64,000 nucleotides of DNA. Origin: Syntrophopropionicum propionicicum_A (GTDB lineage: Bacteria > Bacillota > Desulfotomaculia > Desulfotomaculales > Pelotomaculaceae). Each line of letters opens with the position of its first letter. Within the stretch, counting starts at the first letter, position 1. A model generated the notes under the pieces. That model searched no databases and was not told the DNA's origin. It worked only from the letters and a program-made list of their open reading frames with translations. The stretch covers positions 310,001 through 374,000 of the forward strand of contig NZ_JBMGJC010000001.1 of NCBI RefSeq assembly GCF_048984525.1. Reading direction: 5' to 3'. Of this stretch, positions 25,999 to 35,105 are shown piece after piece. The position numbers and the translations under genes were made by a program.

Positions 25999-27408
25999 CT
26001 ACAAAATATATCGGCTTAAATCTTGGTTTTTCACCAGATCGCCTAATTTTTCGACAACATAATTTTTATCTATATCTATATCTTTTACTGACAGTTCAGG
26101 TGCTTCGAAAGATATATCTTCAAGCAGTTTTTCTAGTATTGTGTGCAATCTTCGGGCACCTATGTTCTCTGTTTGTTCATTTACAGTATAAGCGATTTCA
26201 GCAATTTCTTCAAGAGAATTTTGTGAAAATTTAACCTGCACACCTTCTGCGGCAAGCAATTCAGTGTATTGCTTAACTATGGCGTTTCTCGGCTCTGTCA
26301 AAATTTGTTGAAAGTTTTCACGGGTAAGGCTTTCTAATTCGACTCTTATCGGGAAACGTCCCTGAAGTTCGGGAATCAGGTCTGAGGGTTTGGCGGTGTG
26401 GAAGGCCCCCGCGGCTATAAACAGCACGTGGTCTGTTTTGACCGGGCCGTACTTGGTCATGACGGTGGAACCCTCAACAATGGGCAGGATATCCCGCTGC
26501 ACCCCGCCCCTGGACACATCAGGCCCGTATCCTTCCCGCCCGGCAATTTTATCAATCTCATCAAGAAATATAATCCCGTCCTCTTCGGCCCGCTTAACCG
26601 CCGCGGTGGTTACCTCGTCCATGTCGATAAGTTTCTGCGCTTCCTGCTGGATTAGAATTTTACGGCCTTCCTGCACAGATACCTTGCGCCGCCGTTTTTT
26701 CTTGGGCAGAAATCCGCCCAGCATATCCTGGATATTGACACCCATTTCCTCCATGCCGGAACCGGTAAATACTTCCAGCATAGGAGGCTTGTTATCCTCG
26801 ACCTCTATTTCAATAAATTCGTTCTCCAGCTCACCCCTGGCCAATTTTTCAGTCAGTATGTCACGCTCAAACTGGATCCTTTTTAGCCGCTGCTCCTGGG
26901 TCTTGTCAACGGTCTCCACAGGTTTATTAGTTCCGAAGAGAAATTCCAGCGGATTGCGGGTGGGTGACTCCTGGACCGGGTAAGGCGCCAGCAGCTCCAC
27001 AATCCTTTCATTGGCCTGCCGCTCAGCCCTGTCCTGGACCATGTCCAGTTTCTCCTGCTTGACCATCCGTATCGCGGTTTCAACCAGGTCCCTGACCATG
27101 CTTTCCACGTCCCTGCCCACATAGCCTACTTCGGTAAACTTCGTGGCTTCCACTTTGATAAACGGCGCTTTGACCAACCTGGCCAGGCGGCGGGCAATCT
27201 CCGTTTTGCCCACCCCGGTGGGCCCGATCATGAGTATGTTTTTTGGTATTACCTCGTCCTTAAAATCCTCCGGCAGCAGCTTGCGACGGTAGCGGTTGCG
27301 CAGTGCTACCGCCACCGCCTTTTTTGCCTGGCGCTGGCCTACAATATATTTATCAAGTTCCTCGACTATCCGGCGCGGTGTAAAATCCTTCAATTGATTG
27401 TCCTCCAT
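25999..27408 (-). CDS. hslU: ATP-dependent protease ATPase subunit HslU
   Basis: AAA+ unfoldase that feeds substrates to the HslV peptidase. The 469-residue protein has EELDKYIVGQRQAKKAVAVALRNRYRR, Walker A GPTGVGKTEIARRLA (about 58-72), the inserted I domain (about 110-240), Walker B IIFLDEIDKI (about 255-264) and the C-terminal ending LSRYIL that docks into HslV. The ATG at 27408 follows the hslV stop without a gap. An alternative TTG at 27393 has a better placed GGAGG and would give MKDFTPRRIVEEL, so the start is uncertain by five codons. Confidence 0.97.
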   Translation of the reverse strand: MEDNQLKDFTPRRIVEELDKYIVGQRQAKKAVAVALRNRYRRKLLPEDFKDEVIPKNILMIGPTGVGKTEIARRLARLVKAPFIKVEATKFTEVGYVGRDVESMVRDLVETAIRMVKQEKLDMVQDRAERQANERIVELLAPYPVQESPTRNPLEFLFGTNKPVETVDKTQEQRLKRIQFERDILTEKLARGELENEFIEIEVEDNKPPMLEVFTGSGMEEMGVNIQDMLGGFLPKKKRRRKVSVQEGRKILIQQEAQKLIDMDEVTTAAVKRAEEDGIIFLDEIDKIAGREGYGPDVSRGGVQRDILPIVEGSTVMTKYGPVKTDHVLFIAAGAFHTAKPSDLIPELQGRFPIRVELESLTRENFQQILTEPRNAIVKQYTELLAAEGVQVKFSQNSLEEIAEIAYTVNEQTENIGARRLHTILEKLLEDISFEAPELSVKDIDIDKNYVVEKLGDLVKNQDLSRYIL

Positions 27409-27939
27409 TTATATTTCTTCCACTATTATATTCTCATTGGTATAAATGCATATATCGGCGGCAATGGAAAGGGCCTCGCGCGCAATGTCGCACGCCGCCA
27501 TGGGAGTATGCTTGACCAGCGCCCGCGCGGCAGCCAGGGCGTAAGACCCCCCGGAGCCGATGGCGGCCAGCCCGTCGTCCGGCTCTATCACCTCGCCGCC
27601 GCCGGATATAATCAGTAGATCGTCAGCGTTGGCGACTATTAACAGCGCCTCCAGCCTTCTCAGTACCCTGTCGGTCCGCCAGTCCTTGGCCAGCTCGACT
27701 GCCGCCCGCTGCAGGTTGCCGTGGAATTCCTCCAGCTTGCCCTCAAACTTTTCAAACAGCGTAAAGGCGTCAGCCACCGAGCCGGCAAATCCGGCGACCA
27801 CCTTGTCTTTATAAAGGCGCCTGATTTTCCTGGCCCCTTTTTTAATAACGGTATTCTGTCCAAAGGTCACCTGGCCGTCACCCGCGAGGGCAACCTTGCC
27901 GTCTCTTTTGACTGCGACTATGGTTGTGGCGTGGAACAT
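27409..27939 (-). CDS. hslV: ATP-dependent protease peptidase subunit HslV
   Basis: Proteasome-like Thr peptidase that forms a dodecamer capped by HslU. The 176-residue protein begins MFHATTIVAVKRDGKVALAGDGQVTFG (TTIVAV about 5-10). The mature N-terminal nucleophile Thr should be exposed by removal of the first few residues, as in B. subtilis-type enzymes with a short propeptide. GGSYALAAARAL and the C-terminal IYTNENI are family features. AAGGGAG precedes the ATG. Confidence 0.96.
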   Translation of the reverse strand: MFHATTIVAVKRDGKVALAGDGQVTFGQNTVIKKGARKIRRLYKDKVVAGFAGSVADAFTLFEKFEGKLEEFHGNLQRAAVELAKDWRTDRVLRRLEALLIVANADDLLIISGGGEVIEPDDGLAAIGSGGSYALAAARALVKHTPMAACDIAREALSIAADICIYTNENIIVEEI

Positions 27940-28027
27940 AACATTCTCCCTTCAGTTTATATTGCACCCCGGCGTCCGCCCGCGCCAGTTATATAATGAA
28001 ACAAAGATGACGTCCCCCTGTTTCCCC

Positions 28028-28960
28028 TTAAGTGTCCTCCTGTTCCTCAGCCCTCGGGTGGGCCTTGCGGTAAACCTGCTTGAGCCTTTCACCGGTTACG
28101 TGTGTGTAGACCTGTGTACTGGACAGGCGGGAGTGGCCCAGAAGTTCCTGCACTGAGCGCAGGTCGGCTCCCGCGTTCAGAAGGTGTGTGGCAAATGAAT
28201 GGCGCAGGGTGTGCGGGCTGATTTTCCTCTCCAGGTTTGCCTTCTCGGCATATTTGTTCAGTATTTTGCGGATGCCCCGCGCGGTGAGCCTTTCGCCCCA
28301 GCGGTTGAGAAAAACCGCGTTATTTATTTTCTTTTCAGACGCGTTGGCCAGGATCCTGGGCCGGGCGCCGGCCAGGTAGCCGCGCAGCGCCTTGACGGCC
28401 TGCGAGCCAAGCGGGACAAGCCTTTCCCGGGCCCTTTTGCCCATCACCCGCACATACCCGGCGCTCAGGTCCAGGTCCCACAGGTCAAGCGTCACCAACT
28501 CGTTAATCCTCAGTCCTCCCGCGTATAATAACTCCAAAAGGGCCCGGTCGCGGATGCCGAGCGGGTGTTTCAAGTCCGGCGCCTCCACCAGGACAGCCGC
28601 CTCCCCTTCATATAAAAAGCGCGGCAGCCGCTTTTCCAGCTTGGGGCTCAGGACTCTGGAAAGATAATTTTCCTCGATTACTTTTTCTCTCAGCAGGTAC
28701 TTATAAAAAGATCGCCAGGCTGCCAGCCGCCTGGCCACAGTGGTGCGGGCCAGGCCCTGCCCGCGCAGGTGGGCCAGGTAGTGACGAAATACCAGGTGAT
28801 CAATTTCTTGCGGCGTAACGGCGCTGTCTTCTTTTTTCAGGACAGAAGAGAAAAAGTCCAGCCCGTTGAAGAGGTCCTTCTGGTAGCTTTCCACAGTCCT
28901 GGGAGAAGCGTTTTTTTCCACCTTGAGATATATTAAAAAATTGTCAATATGGCTGTACAT
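28028..28960 (-). CDS. xerC: Tyrosine recombinase XerC
   Basis: Site-specific recombinase for chromosome dimer resolution at dif. The 310-residue protein has an N-terminal SAM-like core-binding domain (about 1-95) and a catalytic domain with R151 (GGLRINEL), K175, H250 and R253 (HTLRHSFATHLL), H276 (LLGHSRLS) and nucleophile Y285 (VYTHV). All catalytic residues are present. Its place between trmFO and hslV matches the codV position in Bacillus, which favours XerC over a phage integrase. Confidence 0.95.
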   Translation of the reverse strand: MYSHIDNFLIYLKVEKNASPRTVESYQKDLFNGLDFFSSVLKKEDSAVTPQEIDHLVFRHYLAHLRGQGLARTTVARRLAAWRSFYKYLLREKVIEENYLSRVLSPKLEKRLPRFLYEGEAAVLVEAPDLKHPLGIRDRALLELLYAGGLRINELVTLDLWDLDLSAGYVRVMGKRARERLVPLGSQAVKALRGYLAGARPRILANASEKKINNAVFLNRWGERLTARGIRKILNKYAEKANLERKISPHTLRHSFATHLLNAGADLRSVQELLGHSRLSSTQVYTHVTGERLKQVYRKAHPRAEEQEDT

Positions 28961-28998
28961 TTAACCTCACCAGTATTCACAACGGCTCTGGCAAAAAT

Positions 28999-30372
28999 TT
29001 ATAGTGAGCCGCAGTATGCAATCGACTTCAGAGCAATCCCGGCTATTAACCGGCAGCGTTCTTTCTTGTCGTCAAATTTTACGCCGGGAGAGGGGAATAG
29101 CCCAAAATTTATATTCATCGGCTGAAAACGTCCGGGATCGGCGGTGGTTATATAATGTGCGAGGGCACCGTGGGCAGTTTCCCGGGGAAATATAAAGGGT
29201 TCCTTTCCCTGTGCGAGCCGGGCGGCGTTAATACCCGCCACCAGCCCCGAAGACGCCGACTCCACATAACCCTCCACCCCCGTGATCTGGCCGGCGAAAA
29301 AAAGGCCGGGCCGGTTTTTGCTCTGGTAAGTAGACTCCAGCAGCACCGGGGAGTTTATGTAGGTATTCCTGTGCATGACACCGAAACGCACAAACTCCGC
29401 TTTCTCCAGGCCGGGGATAAGGCGGAAAACCTTTTGCTGCTCGCTCCATTTCAAACTGGTCTGAAAACCCACCAGGTTGAACATCGTGCCCTCGTTGTTT
29501 TCCTGTCTCAACTGCACTACAGCAAAGGAGCCCTTGCCCGTGCGGGGATCGGTCAGCCCTACAGGTTTCAGGGGACCATAGCGGAGCGTGTCCCTGCCGC
29601 GGGCGGCGAGGGCCTCCACAGGCATGCACCCCTCAAAATGCACTTCACGCTCAAAATCCTTTCTGGGCGCCTTTTCAGCCTTTACCAGGGCGTCCCAGAA
29701 GGTAATATACTCCTCCCTGGTAAACGGGCAGTTCAGGTAGGCGCTTTCTCCTTTCCCATAACGGGAATAGCGGAAAACCCTGTCCATATTAATTGATTCA
29801 GCTGTGACAATGGGCGCCACAGCGTCGTAAAAGTAAAGGTATTCGCTCCCGGTAAAGCTTCTTACGGCTTCGCCCAGGGCGTCTGAAGTCAGCGGTCCCG
29901 TCGCCAGTATTACCACGTCATCTTCAGGTATTTCATTTATCTCGCGCCGGACAACCTCGACCAGGGGGTGATGTGAAAGCATTTCGGTCACGCGCCGGGC
30001 GAAGATGTTCCTGTCAACAGCCAGGGCGCCGCCCGCAGGCACTCTTGCCTCATCAGCGCAGTTTATGATCAGGGAATCCAGGCGCCTCATTTCTTCCTTG
30101 AGCAGTCCCACCGCGTTTTCCAGCGCGGCTGACCTGAGAGAATTGCTGCAGACCAGTTCGGCAAAGTCCCCGCTCCGGTGCGCGGGCGTTTGTTTTTCAG
30201 GCCGCATCTCGTAAAGCCTGACTTTAACACCCCTTTTTATGATCTGCCAGGCAGCCTCCGCCCCGGCCAGGCCGGCCCCGACTACGGTGACCGCAGCGGG
30301 CTGCGAGAGGCCGGGCACGATATTTTCAGGTTTTTCACTGGGGCCTGTAAGCCCCCCCGGTCTTTCATCCAT
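28999..30372 (-). CDS. trmFO: Folate/FAD-dependent tRNA (uracil-54-C5)-methyltransferase TrmFO
   Basis: Methylates U54 of the tRNA T-loop using methylene-tetrahydrofolate and FAD, the Gram-positive alternative to TrmA. The 457-residue protein has the FAD-binding VTVVGAGLAGAEAAWQI, ELVCSNSLRSAALENAVGLLK, CPFTREEYITFWDAL, and GLFFAGQITGVEGYVESASSGLVAG (split motif GQITGVEGYVESA). The start is the ATG at 30372, six bases after AAGGA; an upstream GTG lacks a site. The first codons overlap the end of topA by eight bases. topA-trmFO-xerC is a conserved order. Confidence 0.95.
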   Translation of the reverse strand: MDERPGGLTGPSEKPENIVPGLSQPAAVTVVGAGLAGAEAAWQIIKRGVKVRLYEMRPEKQTPAHRSGDFAELVCSNSLRSAALENAVGLLKEEMRRLDSLIINCADEARVPAGGALAVDRNIFARRVTEMLSHHPLVEVVRREINEIPEDDVVILATGPLTSDALGEAVRSFTGSEYLYFYDAVAPIVTAESINMDRVFRYSRYGKGESAYLNCPFTREEYITFWDALVKAEKAPRKDFEREVHFEGCMPVEALAARGRDTLRYGPLKPVGLTDPRTGKGSFAVVQLRQENNEGTMFNLVGFQTSLKWSEQQKVFRLIPGLEKAEFVRFGVMHRNTYINSPVLLESTYQSKNRPGLFFAGQITGVEGYVESASSGLVAGINAARLAQGKEPFIFPRETAHGALAHYITTADPGRFQPMNINFGLFPSPGVKFDDKKERCRLIAGIALKSIAYCGSL

Positions 30373-32533
30373 CCTGTGTCCTTGATTCACCTTCCAGGTT
30401 CACGTTTGCATCTGCCTTTGCCGTTTTCGCAGTTTTCCTGCGGGGTGTTTTCTTTTCAGCTGAAGATTTGCCGCCGCATTCTTTATTTACACAAAGGAGG
30501 TAGCTGCTTTTGCCGTTTTTCTTCTTTTCCACCATCAAATCGCCGCAGTTGGGACACTTGACATTTGAAGGCTGGTCCCAGGTCACAAAATCACATTCCG
30601 GGAAGCGGCTGCATCCGAAAAACTTCCTGCCTTTCTTGCTGCGGCGGGCTACCAGCTCGCCTTCACAGCGCGGGCAGTTTACCCCAATCGGCTCCAACAG
30701 CGGCTTCGTGTTGCGGCATTCCGGAAAACCGGGGCAGGCCAGGAACTTGCCAAAACGGCCTATCTTAATTACCAGGTTGCGGCCGCACTGATCGCAGATC
30801 TCCTCGGTCACTTCGTCAGCAACCTTGACATGCCCGATTTCCTCCTCGGCCTTTTCCAGGGTGCGGCTGAAGGGCTGGTAAAAGTTATCGAGGACCTGGA
30901 CCCAGTCCTGCTCCCCTTCTTCAATTTTATCCAGCTTTTCCTCCATGCCGGCGGTAAATTCAACATCGATAATATCATGAAAGTGGTTTTTCAGCATGGC
31001 AACAACGATATCGCCCAGTTCAGTCGGGTAAAACTGCTTGCTTTCCCTGACCACATAAGCCCTTTTGATGATCGTCTCGATAATGGGCGCGTATGTGCTA
31101 GGCCGGCCAATACCCTTTTCTTCCAGCATCTTTACCAGCGTCGCCTCCGTGTAACGGGGCGGCGGCTGTGTGAAGTTCTGTTTCGGGGTCAGCGAGCGGG
31201 CTTCCACTTCCTCGCCTTCCTTTAATTCCGGCAGCAGCCCTTCCTCATCCTTCTCGCCGTTGTCCCGGCTTTCAGTATATACTTTCATAAATCCCGCAAA
31301 GACAATGATCGAGCCGGTGGCGCGAAAGCTGTACAAACCGGCGCCAATATCAACACTGGTGGTGTCAAATACGGCCTGGCTCATCTGGCTGGCCAGGAAG
31401 CGGGACCAGATCAGTTTGTAGAGCTTGTACTGGTCATTGGTCAGGTAACCTTTTATCTGGTCGGGTTCCCTTAGCACTGAAGTCGGCCGGATAGCTTCAT
31501 GGGCGTCCTGGATCTTGCCCTTGCCCCCCGCTGGTGCGGTCTCCCTGCCGACATACTGGGCGCCAAAACGCTCTGTAATATATTTTTGGGCCTCTTCCCT
31601 GGCAGATGCGGATACCCGCGTTGAATCTGTACGGATATATGTTACCAGGCCGGAAGTCCCTTCCTTGCCCAGATCAAGGCCTTCGTACAGCTGCTGCGCC
31701 ACCATCATCGTTTTCCTGGCGGTAAAATTCAGCTTGCGGTAGGCTTCCTGCTGGAGAGTGCTGGTTGTAAAAGGCGGCGCGGGCCTGCGTGTCTTCTCTT
31801 TGCGGACGACCTTGGACACCATATAATGAGTGCCCTTGAGCTTATCCAGGACTTCCCGCATCTCTTTTTCACTTTTTATGGCAATATTTTTATTTTTATA
31901 TTTTAAAAGCCTGCCTTCGAAAGGCGCCCTACCGGTCTTGACAAACATACCGGTCAAGGTCCAGTATTCTTCCGGTTCAAAAGCCTGGATTTCCGCTTCT
32001 CGGTCGCATATGAGGCGCACGGCTACCGACTGCACCCGCCCGGCGCTAAGTCCTTTTTTTATCTTGCGCCAGAGAAGCGGGCTCAAGTTGTAGCCCACCA
32101 GGCGGTCCAGGATACGGCGGGCCTGCTGGGCGTTGACCCGGTTATAATCAATGCGCCGTGGGTGTCGCGCGGCATTTTGAATGGCCTGCTTGGTGATCTC
32201 GTTGAACTCGATGCGGCACGGCTTCTCACCGGGGATCTCCAGGAGGTTCTGCAGGTGCCAGGCGATCGCCTCTCCCTCGCGGTCGGGGTCGGATGCGATC
32301 AGCACCTGGTCGGCTTTTTTAACCGCTGTTCTCAGATCCTTGATGGTGTCACCTTTACCGCGTATAGTAATATATTTTGGCTCAAAGCCTTCTTTAACAT
32401 TAACGCCGAACTGGCTTTTCGGCAGATCACGGACGTGCCCCATGGAGGCCTTGACAACATATTTTTTCCCAAGAAACTTGCCGATAGTTTTTGCTTTGGC
32501 CGGTGACTCCACAATAACCAGTATTCTAGACAA
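30365..32533 (-). CDS. topA: DNA topoisomerase I
   Basis: Type IA topoisomerase that relaxes negative supercoils. The 722-residue protein has the TOPRIM domain (ILVIVESPAKAKTIGKFL, SDPDREGEAIAWHL) and the active-site Tyr299 in GLVTYIRTDSTRVS. Three C-terminal zinc ribbons follow (CDQCGRNL...CPGFPEC, CPRCEGEL...CSRFPEC, CPNCGDLM...CVNKEC), then a basic tail. The start is TTG at 32533 with GAGGTG five bases upstream. It is transcribed from an extended -10 promoter in the dprA-topA gap. Confidence 0.97.
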   Translation of the reverse strand: MSRILVIVESPAKAKTIGKFLGKKYVVKASMGHVRDLPKSQFGVNVKEGFEPKYITIRGKGDTIKDLRTAVKKADQVLIASDPDREGEAIAWHLQNLLEIPGEKPCRIEFNEITKQAIQNAARHPRRIDYNRVNAQQARRILDRLVGYNLSPLLWRKIKKGLSAGRVQSVAVRLICDREAEIQAFEPEEYWTLTGMFVKTGRAPFEGRLLKYKNKNIAIKSEKEMREVLDKLKGTHYMVSKVVRKEKTRRPAPPFTTSTLQQEAYRKLNFTARKTMMVAQQLYEGLDLGKEGTSGLVTYIRTDSTRVSASAREEAQKYITERFGAQYVGRETAPAGGKGKIQDAHEAIRPTSVLREPDQIKGYLTNDQYKLYKLIWSRFLASQMSQAVFDTTSVDIGAGLYSFRATGSIIVFAGFMKVYTESRDNGEKDEEGLLPELKEGEEVEARSLTPKQNFTQPPPRYTEATLVKMLEEKGIGRPSTYAPIIETIIKRAYVVRESKQFYPTELGDIVVAMLKNHFHDIIDVEFTAGMEEKLDKIEEGEQDWVQVLDNFYQPFSRTLEKAEEEIGHVKVADEVTEEICDQCGRNLVIKIGRFGKFLACPGFPECRNTKPLLEPIGVNCPRCEGELVARRSKKGRKFFGCSRFPECDFVTWDQPSNVKCPNCGDLMVEKKKNGKSSYLLCVNKECGGKSSAEKKTPRRKTAKTAKADANVNLEGESRTQDG

Positions 32534-32572
32534 TAAAACACCTCATTATTACTCCGTTTTAAATTGCCATTT

Positions 32573-32601
32573 ATTATAGCAACTTTTTTTAAATCTATCC
32601 A
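32573..32601 (-). promoter_or_regulatory. Promoter of topA
   Basis: Minus-strand TATAAT at 32573-32578 with TG one base before it (extended -10) and a weak -35, TGGATA (32596-32601), 17 bases away. The leader would be about 35 bases. Confidence 0.7.
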
Positions 32602-32614
32602 TTGATAAATATTT

Positions 32615-33718
32615 TTAGAACGAACTGTAACCCGCGCGGACGTATAATTTCCCGGGCATTTGCCTTGTCAAGCCCTTTATTTCCAGGTACATCAGGGCCG
32701 CCATTACTTTTTGCGGCGGCAAACCTGTCCGGTCAATCAGTTCGTCCAAAGGAACAGGCTCCAGCGACAGCAGGCTGTACAGCGCCTCTTCCTCCGCGCT
32801 CATTTTAAATCTCACACCGGAATTTTCTTCCAGGACGGGAAATAGCCTTTCCAGGCCCAATTCATCTATGATATCGCCGGCGCCTTCGACCAGCCTGGCC
32901 CCCTGCCTGATCAGCCTGTGCGGCCCGCGGCTCAAAAGGCTGACTACGTTACCCGGCACAGCCATCACGTCACGGCCCTGCTCCAGCGCAAAGTCAGCCG
33001 TGATCAGGGCGCCGCTTTTCTCAGCCGCCTCAACGACCACGGTCCCCAGCGACAGCCCGCTGATAATCCTGTTCCTGGCCGGAAAATGCCAGGGCTCGGG
33101 AGGAGTCCCCAGCGGGTACTCGCTGATAACCGCGCCGTTCTCCACAATTTTATCCACGAGCTTTTTATTCTCTCTCGGGTAAACCACATCAGGGCCGCAG
33201 CCAAGCACGGCCACCGTCCTGCCGCCGCCCGCCAGGGCGCCCTTATGGCCGGCCGTATCAATGCCCCTGGCCATGCCGCTTACCACGGTAATGCCGAGCG
33301 CCGCCAGGTCCTTGGCCAGTTTTTTGGCTACCAGGAGGCCGTACGGGGAAGGTTTGCGCGACCCCACGACAGCTACAGCCAGCTTGTCCGAAGACTTAAG
33401 TGAGCCCTTTATAAAAATAACCGGGGGAGGGTCAAAAATCTGAAAAAGGTTCTCCGGATAGCCGGGGTCATCACAACAGATAAAATTCACACCGGCACAC
33501 TGAAGCTTCCCTTCCTCTTTCACGGGGTCAAGGCCCGCCCTTCGCCGCGCCAGTTCTTCCGGGCTTTCTTCTCCGCTCCAGGGCGCGCCGGCAAGGTCCT
33601 TTAGGCTGGCTTCCCAGGCTGCCCGCGGTGAGCCAAAGTGCCTCAGCAGGGACCAAAGCTTCTTCCCCTGCTCCGGCATCAGGCACTGCCACCCCAGCCA
33701 GTACAATCTATCTTCCAA
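32615..33718 (-). CDS. dprA: DNA processing protein DprA
   Basis: Loads RecA on incoming single-stranded DNA during natural transformation. The 367-residue protein has an N-terminal helical region (MEDRLYWLGWQCL), the Rossmann-like core with VAVVGSRKPSPYG, TVVSGMARGIDTAGHKGALAGGGRTVAVLG (split motif SGMARGIDTAGH), YPRENKKL, RNRIISGLS, VVVEAAEKSGALITA and GNV, and a C-terminal winged helix (PLDELIDRTGLPPQKV). The frame is open 38 codons further, but AGGGGAG lies five and eight bases before two consecutive TTG codons. TTG at 33718 is used and 33721 is equally possible. Confidence 0.94.
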   Translation of the reverse strand: MEDRLYWLGWQCLMPEQGKKLWSLLRHFGSPRAAWEASLKDLAGAPWSGEESPEELARRRAGLDPVKEEGKLQCAGVNFICCDDPGYPENLFQIFDPPPVIFIKGSLKSSDKLAVAVVGSRKPSPYGLLVAKKLAKDLAALGITVVSGMARGIDTAGHKGALAGGGRTVAVLGCGPDVVYPRENKKLVDKIVENGAVISEYPLGTPPEPWHFPARNRIISGLSLGTVVVEAAEKSGALITADFALEQGRDVMAVPGNVVSLLSRGPHRLIRQGARLVEGAGDIIDELGLERLFPVLEENSGVRFKMSAEEEALYSLLSLEPVPLDELIDRTGLPPQKVMAALMYLEIKGLTRQMPGKLYVRAGYSSF

Positions 33719-33890
33719 CAAAACTTCTCCCCTCAAGTACTCTTTAATCCCATTCTTTTCGGGACACAAGCAAAATCTTCCTGCATACTGGCAATATTTT
33801 CTTTTTGAGAACCTTTTATTATCTTTCGTCAAAAGGGCCGCTTAGATTTAGGCAGTTATTGCTGCAACCGGGGAGAATTTAAAGAATCTC

Positions 33891-34811
33891 TTATAATTTT
33901 TTCAAGTCGCCATAATCGATCATGTTTAGCAGGCTGTTAATACTCTGCCTTTTCTTAATGACTCCTTCGAAGACATCGCCCAGCTTGCCGGTCCTGGTGA
34001 AGACAGTATTAATATTGTAGTCTCCCGGCAGGAAGCCGCCTTTCTCCACCTCAGGCCAGAGCAGCGGGGTCGATACCGGCGCGCCAGGACGGGGGCGCAG
34101 GCTGTATTGAAAAGCCATGGTTTTCCCCCTGCCGTTCTGCAGGTAGTCAAGGTACACTTTCCCCTCTCTTTTTTCCACTTTTCTCTCCAAAGTGACCTTG
34201 TCCGGGTAAACTTTTTGTGCCAGCTCCGCGACATACTTCATGGCCCCGGTGACCTTCTGCCATGAATAAACCGGCTCCAGCGGTATGAAAAGGTGCAGGC
34301 CGCGGGAACCGGAAGTCTTGGGATAGCTCTCGATCTCAAACTCATCCAGGATACGCTTCACCAGGAGCGCGATCTCCAGTATATCAGCGAATGTCGCCCC
34401 CTCCGCCGGGTCCATGTCCATAACAGCGATATCCGGGCATTCCAGGTTCTCCAGCCTGGCCAGCCACGCGTGCATCTCGATGCAGGCCTGGTTGGCCAGC
34501 CATATCAGTGTAGCCCTGTCGTTGCAAATAATATAGTTTATTACCTTCCCGGTATGCTCCACCGGCTGCCTGATGATCCAGTCAGGCGCGTATTCGGGAA
34601 CTTCCTTCTGGTAGAAAGTTTCACCCGCCAGGCCGTCCGGATAGCGCTTCATTACAATGGGCCTGTTGTGGAGATGCGGCAGTATGTAAGGCGCAATATC
34701 CGAATAATACTTGACCAGGTGGGCCTTGGTCAGGCCTTCCGGCCAGATTAGCTTGTCCAGGTTAGTCAGCTTGACCTCGCGGCCGTCCACACTTACAAAC
34801 GATTCCTTCAT
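33891..34811 (-). CDS. LigD-type polymerase (primase-polymerase) of non-homologous end joining
   Basis: Archaeo-eukaryotic primase-type polymerase that fills gaps at double-strand breaks, preferring ribonucleotides. The 306-residue protein is a free-standing Pol domain without ligase or nuclease parts. The N-terminal motif LTNLDKLIWPEGLTKAHLVKYY (split: NLDKLIWPEG), the catalytic DMDP (D132, D134), and SGSRGLHLF with His173 are all seen. GGGGTG precedes the ATG. Its partners, an ATP-dependent ligase and Ku, lie 18 kb away on the same strand, separated by accessory genes. Confidence 0.92.
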   Translation of the reverse strand: MKESFVSVDGREVKLTNLDKLIWPEGLTKAHLVKYYSDIAPYILPHLHNRPIVMKRYPDGLAGETFYQKEVPEYAPDWIIRQPVEHTGKVINYIICNDRATLIWLANQACIEMHAWLARLENLECPDIAVMDMDPAEGATFADILEIALLVKRILDEFEIESYPKTSGSRGLHLFIPLEPVYSWQKVTGAMKYVAELAQKVYPDKVTLERKVEKREGKVYLDYLQNGRGKTMAFQYSLRPRPGAPVSTPLLWPEVEKGGFLPGDYNINTVFTRTGKLGDVFEGVIKKRQSINSLLNMIDYGDLKKL

Positions 34812-35105
34812 CTAAAAACACCCCGTTTTTAGCTTTTACAGTTTTCAGCCCGGCCAAACCCTTTGAGACAAGAGGTTACAGGGGAAGTCCTTTTTGATTC
34901 CCTGTTAGAAGTCATTTTGCCATAACTAAAAAATATAAACAATGAGATTTTAGGGAAACAAGTATTTCTATTGTATTATTAAAGCTTTTTTTTATTTTAA
35001 GTGCTATTTCAGCACCCGCTCAGTTGGCATTAAGCTTCACAAACTATAATTTAGACTTAGAACAACCCGTACTACAAATACTAATCCTGAAAGGGGTTAA
35101 ACAGT
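34812..35105. other. Intergenic region between divergent genes
   Basis: A 294-base AT-rich stretch without a gene. It holds inverted repeats taaaaac/gttttta (34813-34831), acaggg/ccctgt (near 34878-34905) and gtgct/agcac (near 35002-35016). A possible plus-strand promoter for the next gene has TTGGCA and TATAAT (35045-35050) only 15 bases apart. Nothing further is recognised. Confidence 0.4.

Noticed and set aside
28028..28960. Phage or integrative-element integrase
   Set aside because: The tyrosine recombinase sits in the conserved trmFO-xerC-hslV order and matches XerC length; no att-like or phage genes lie nearby.
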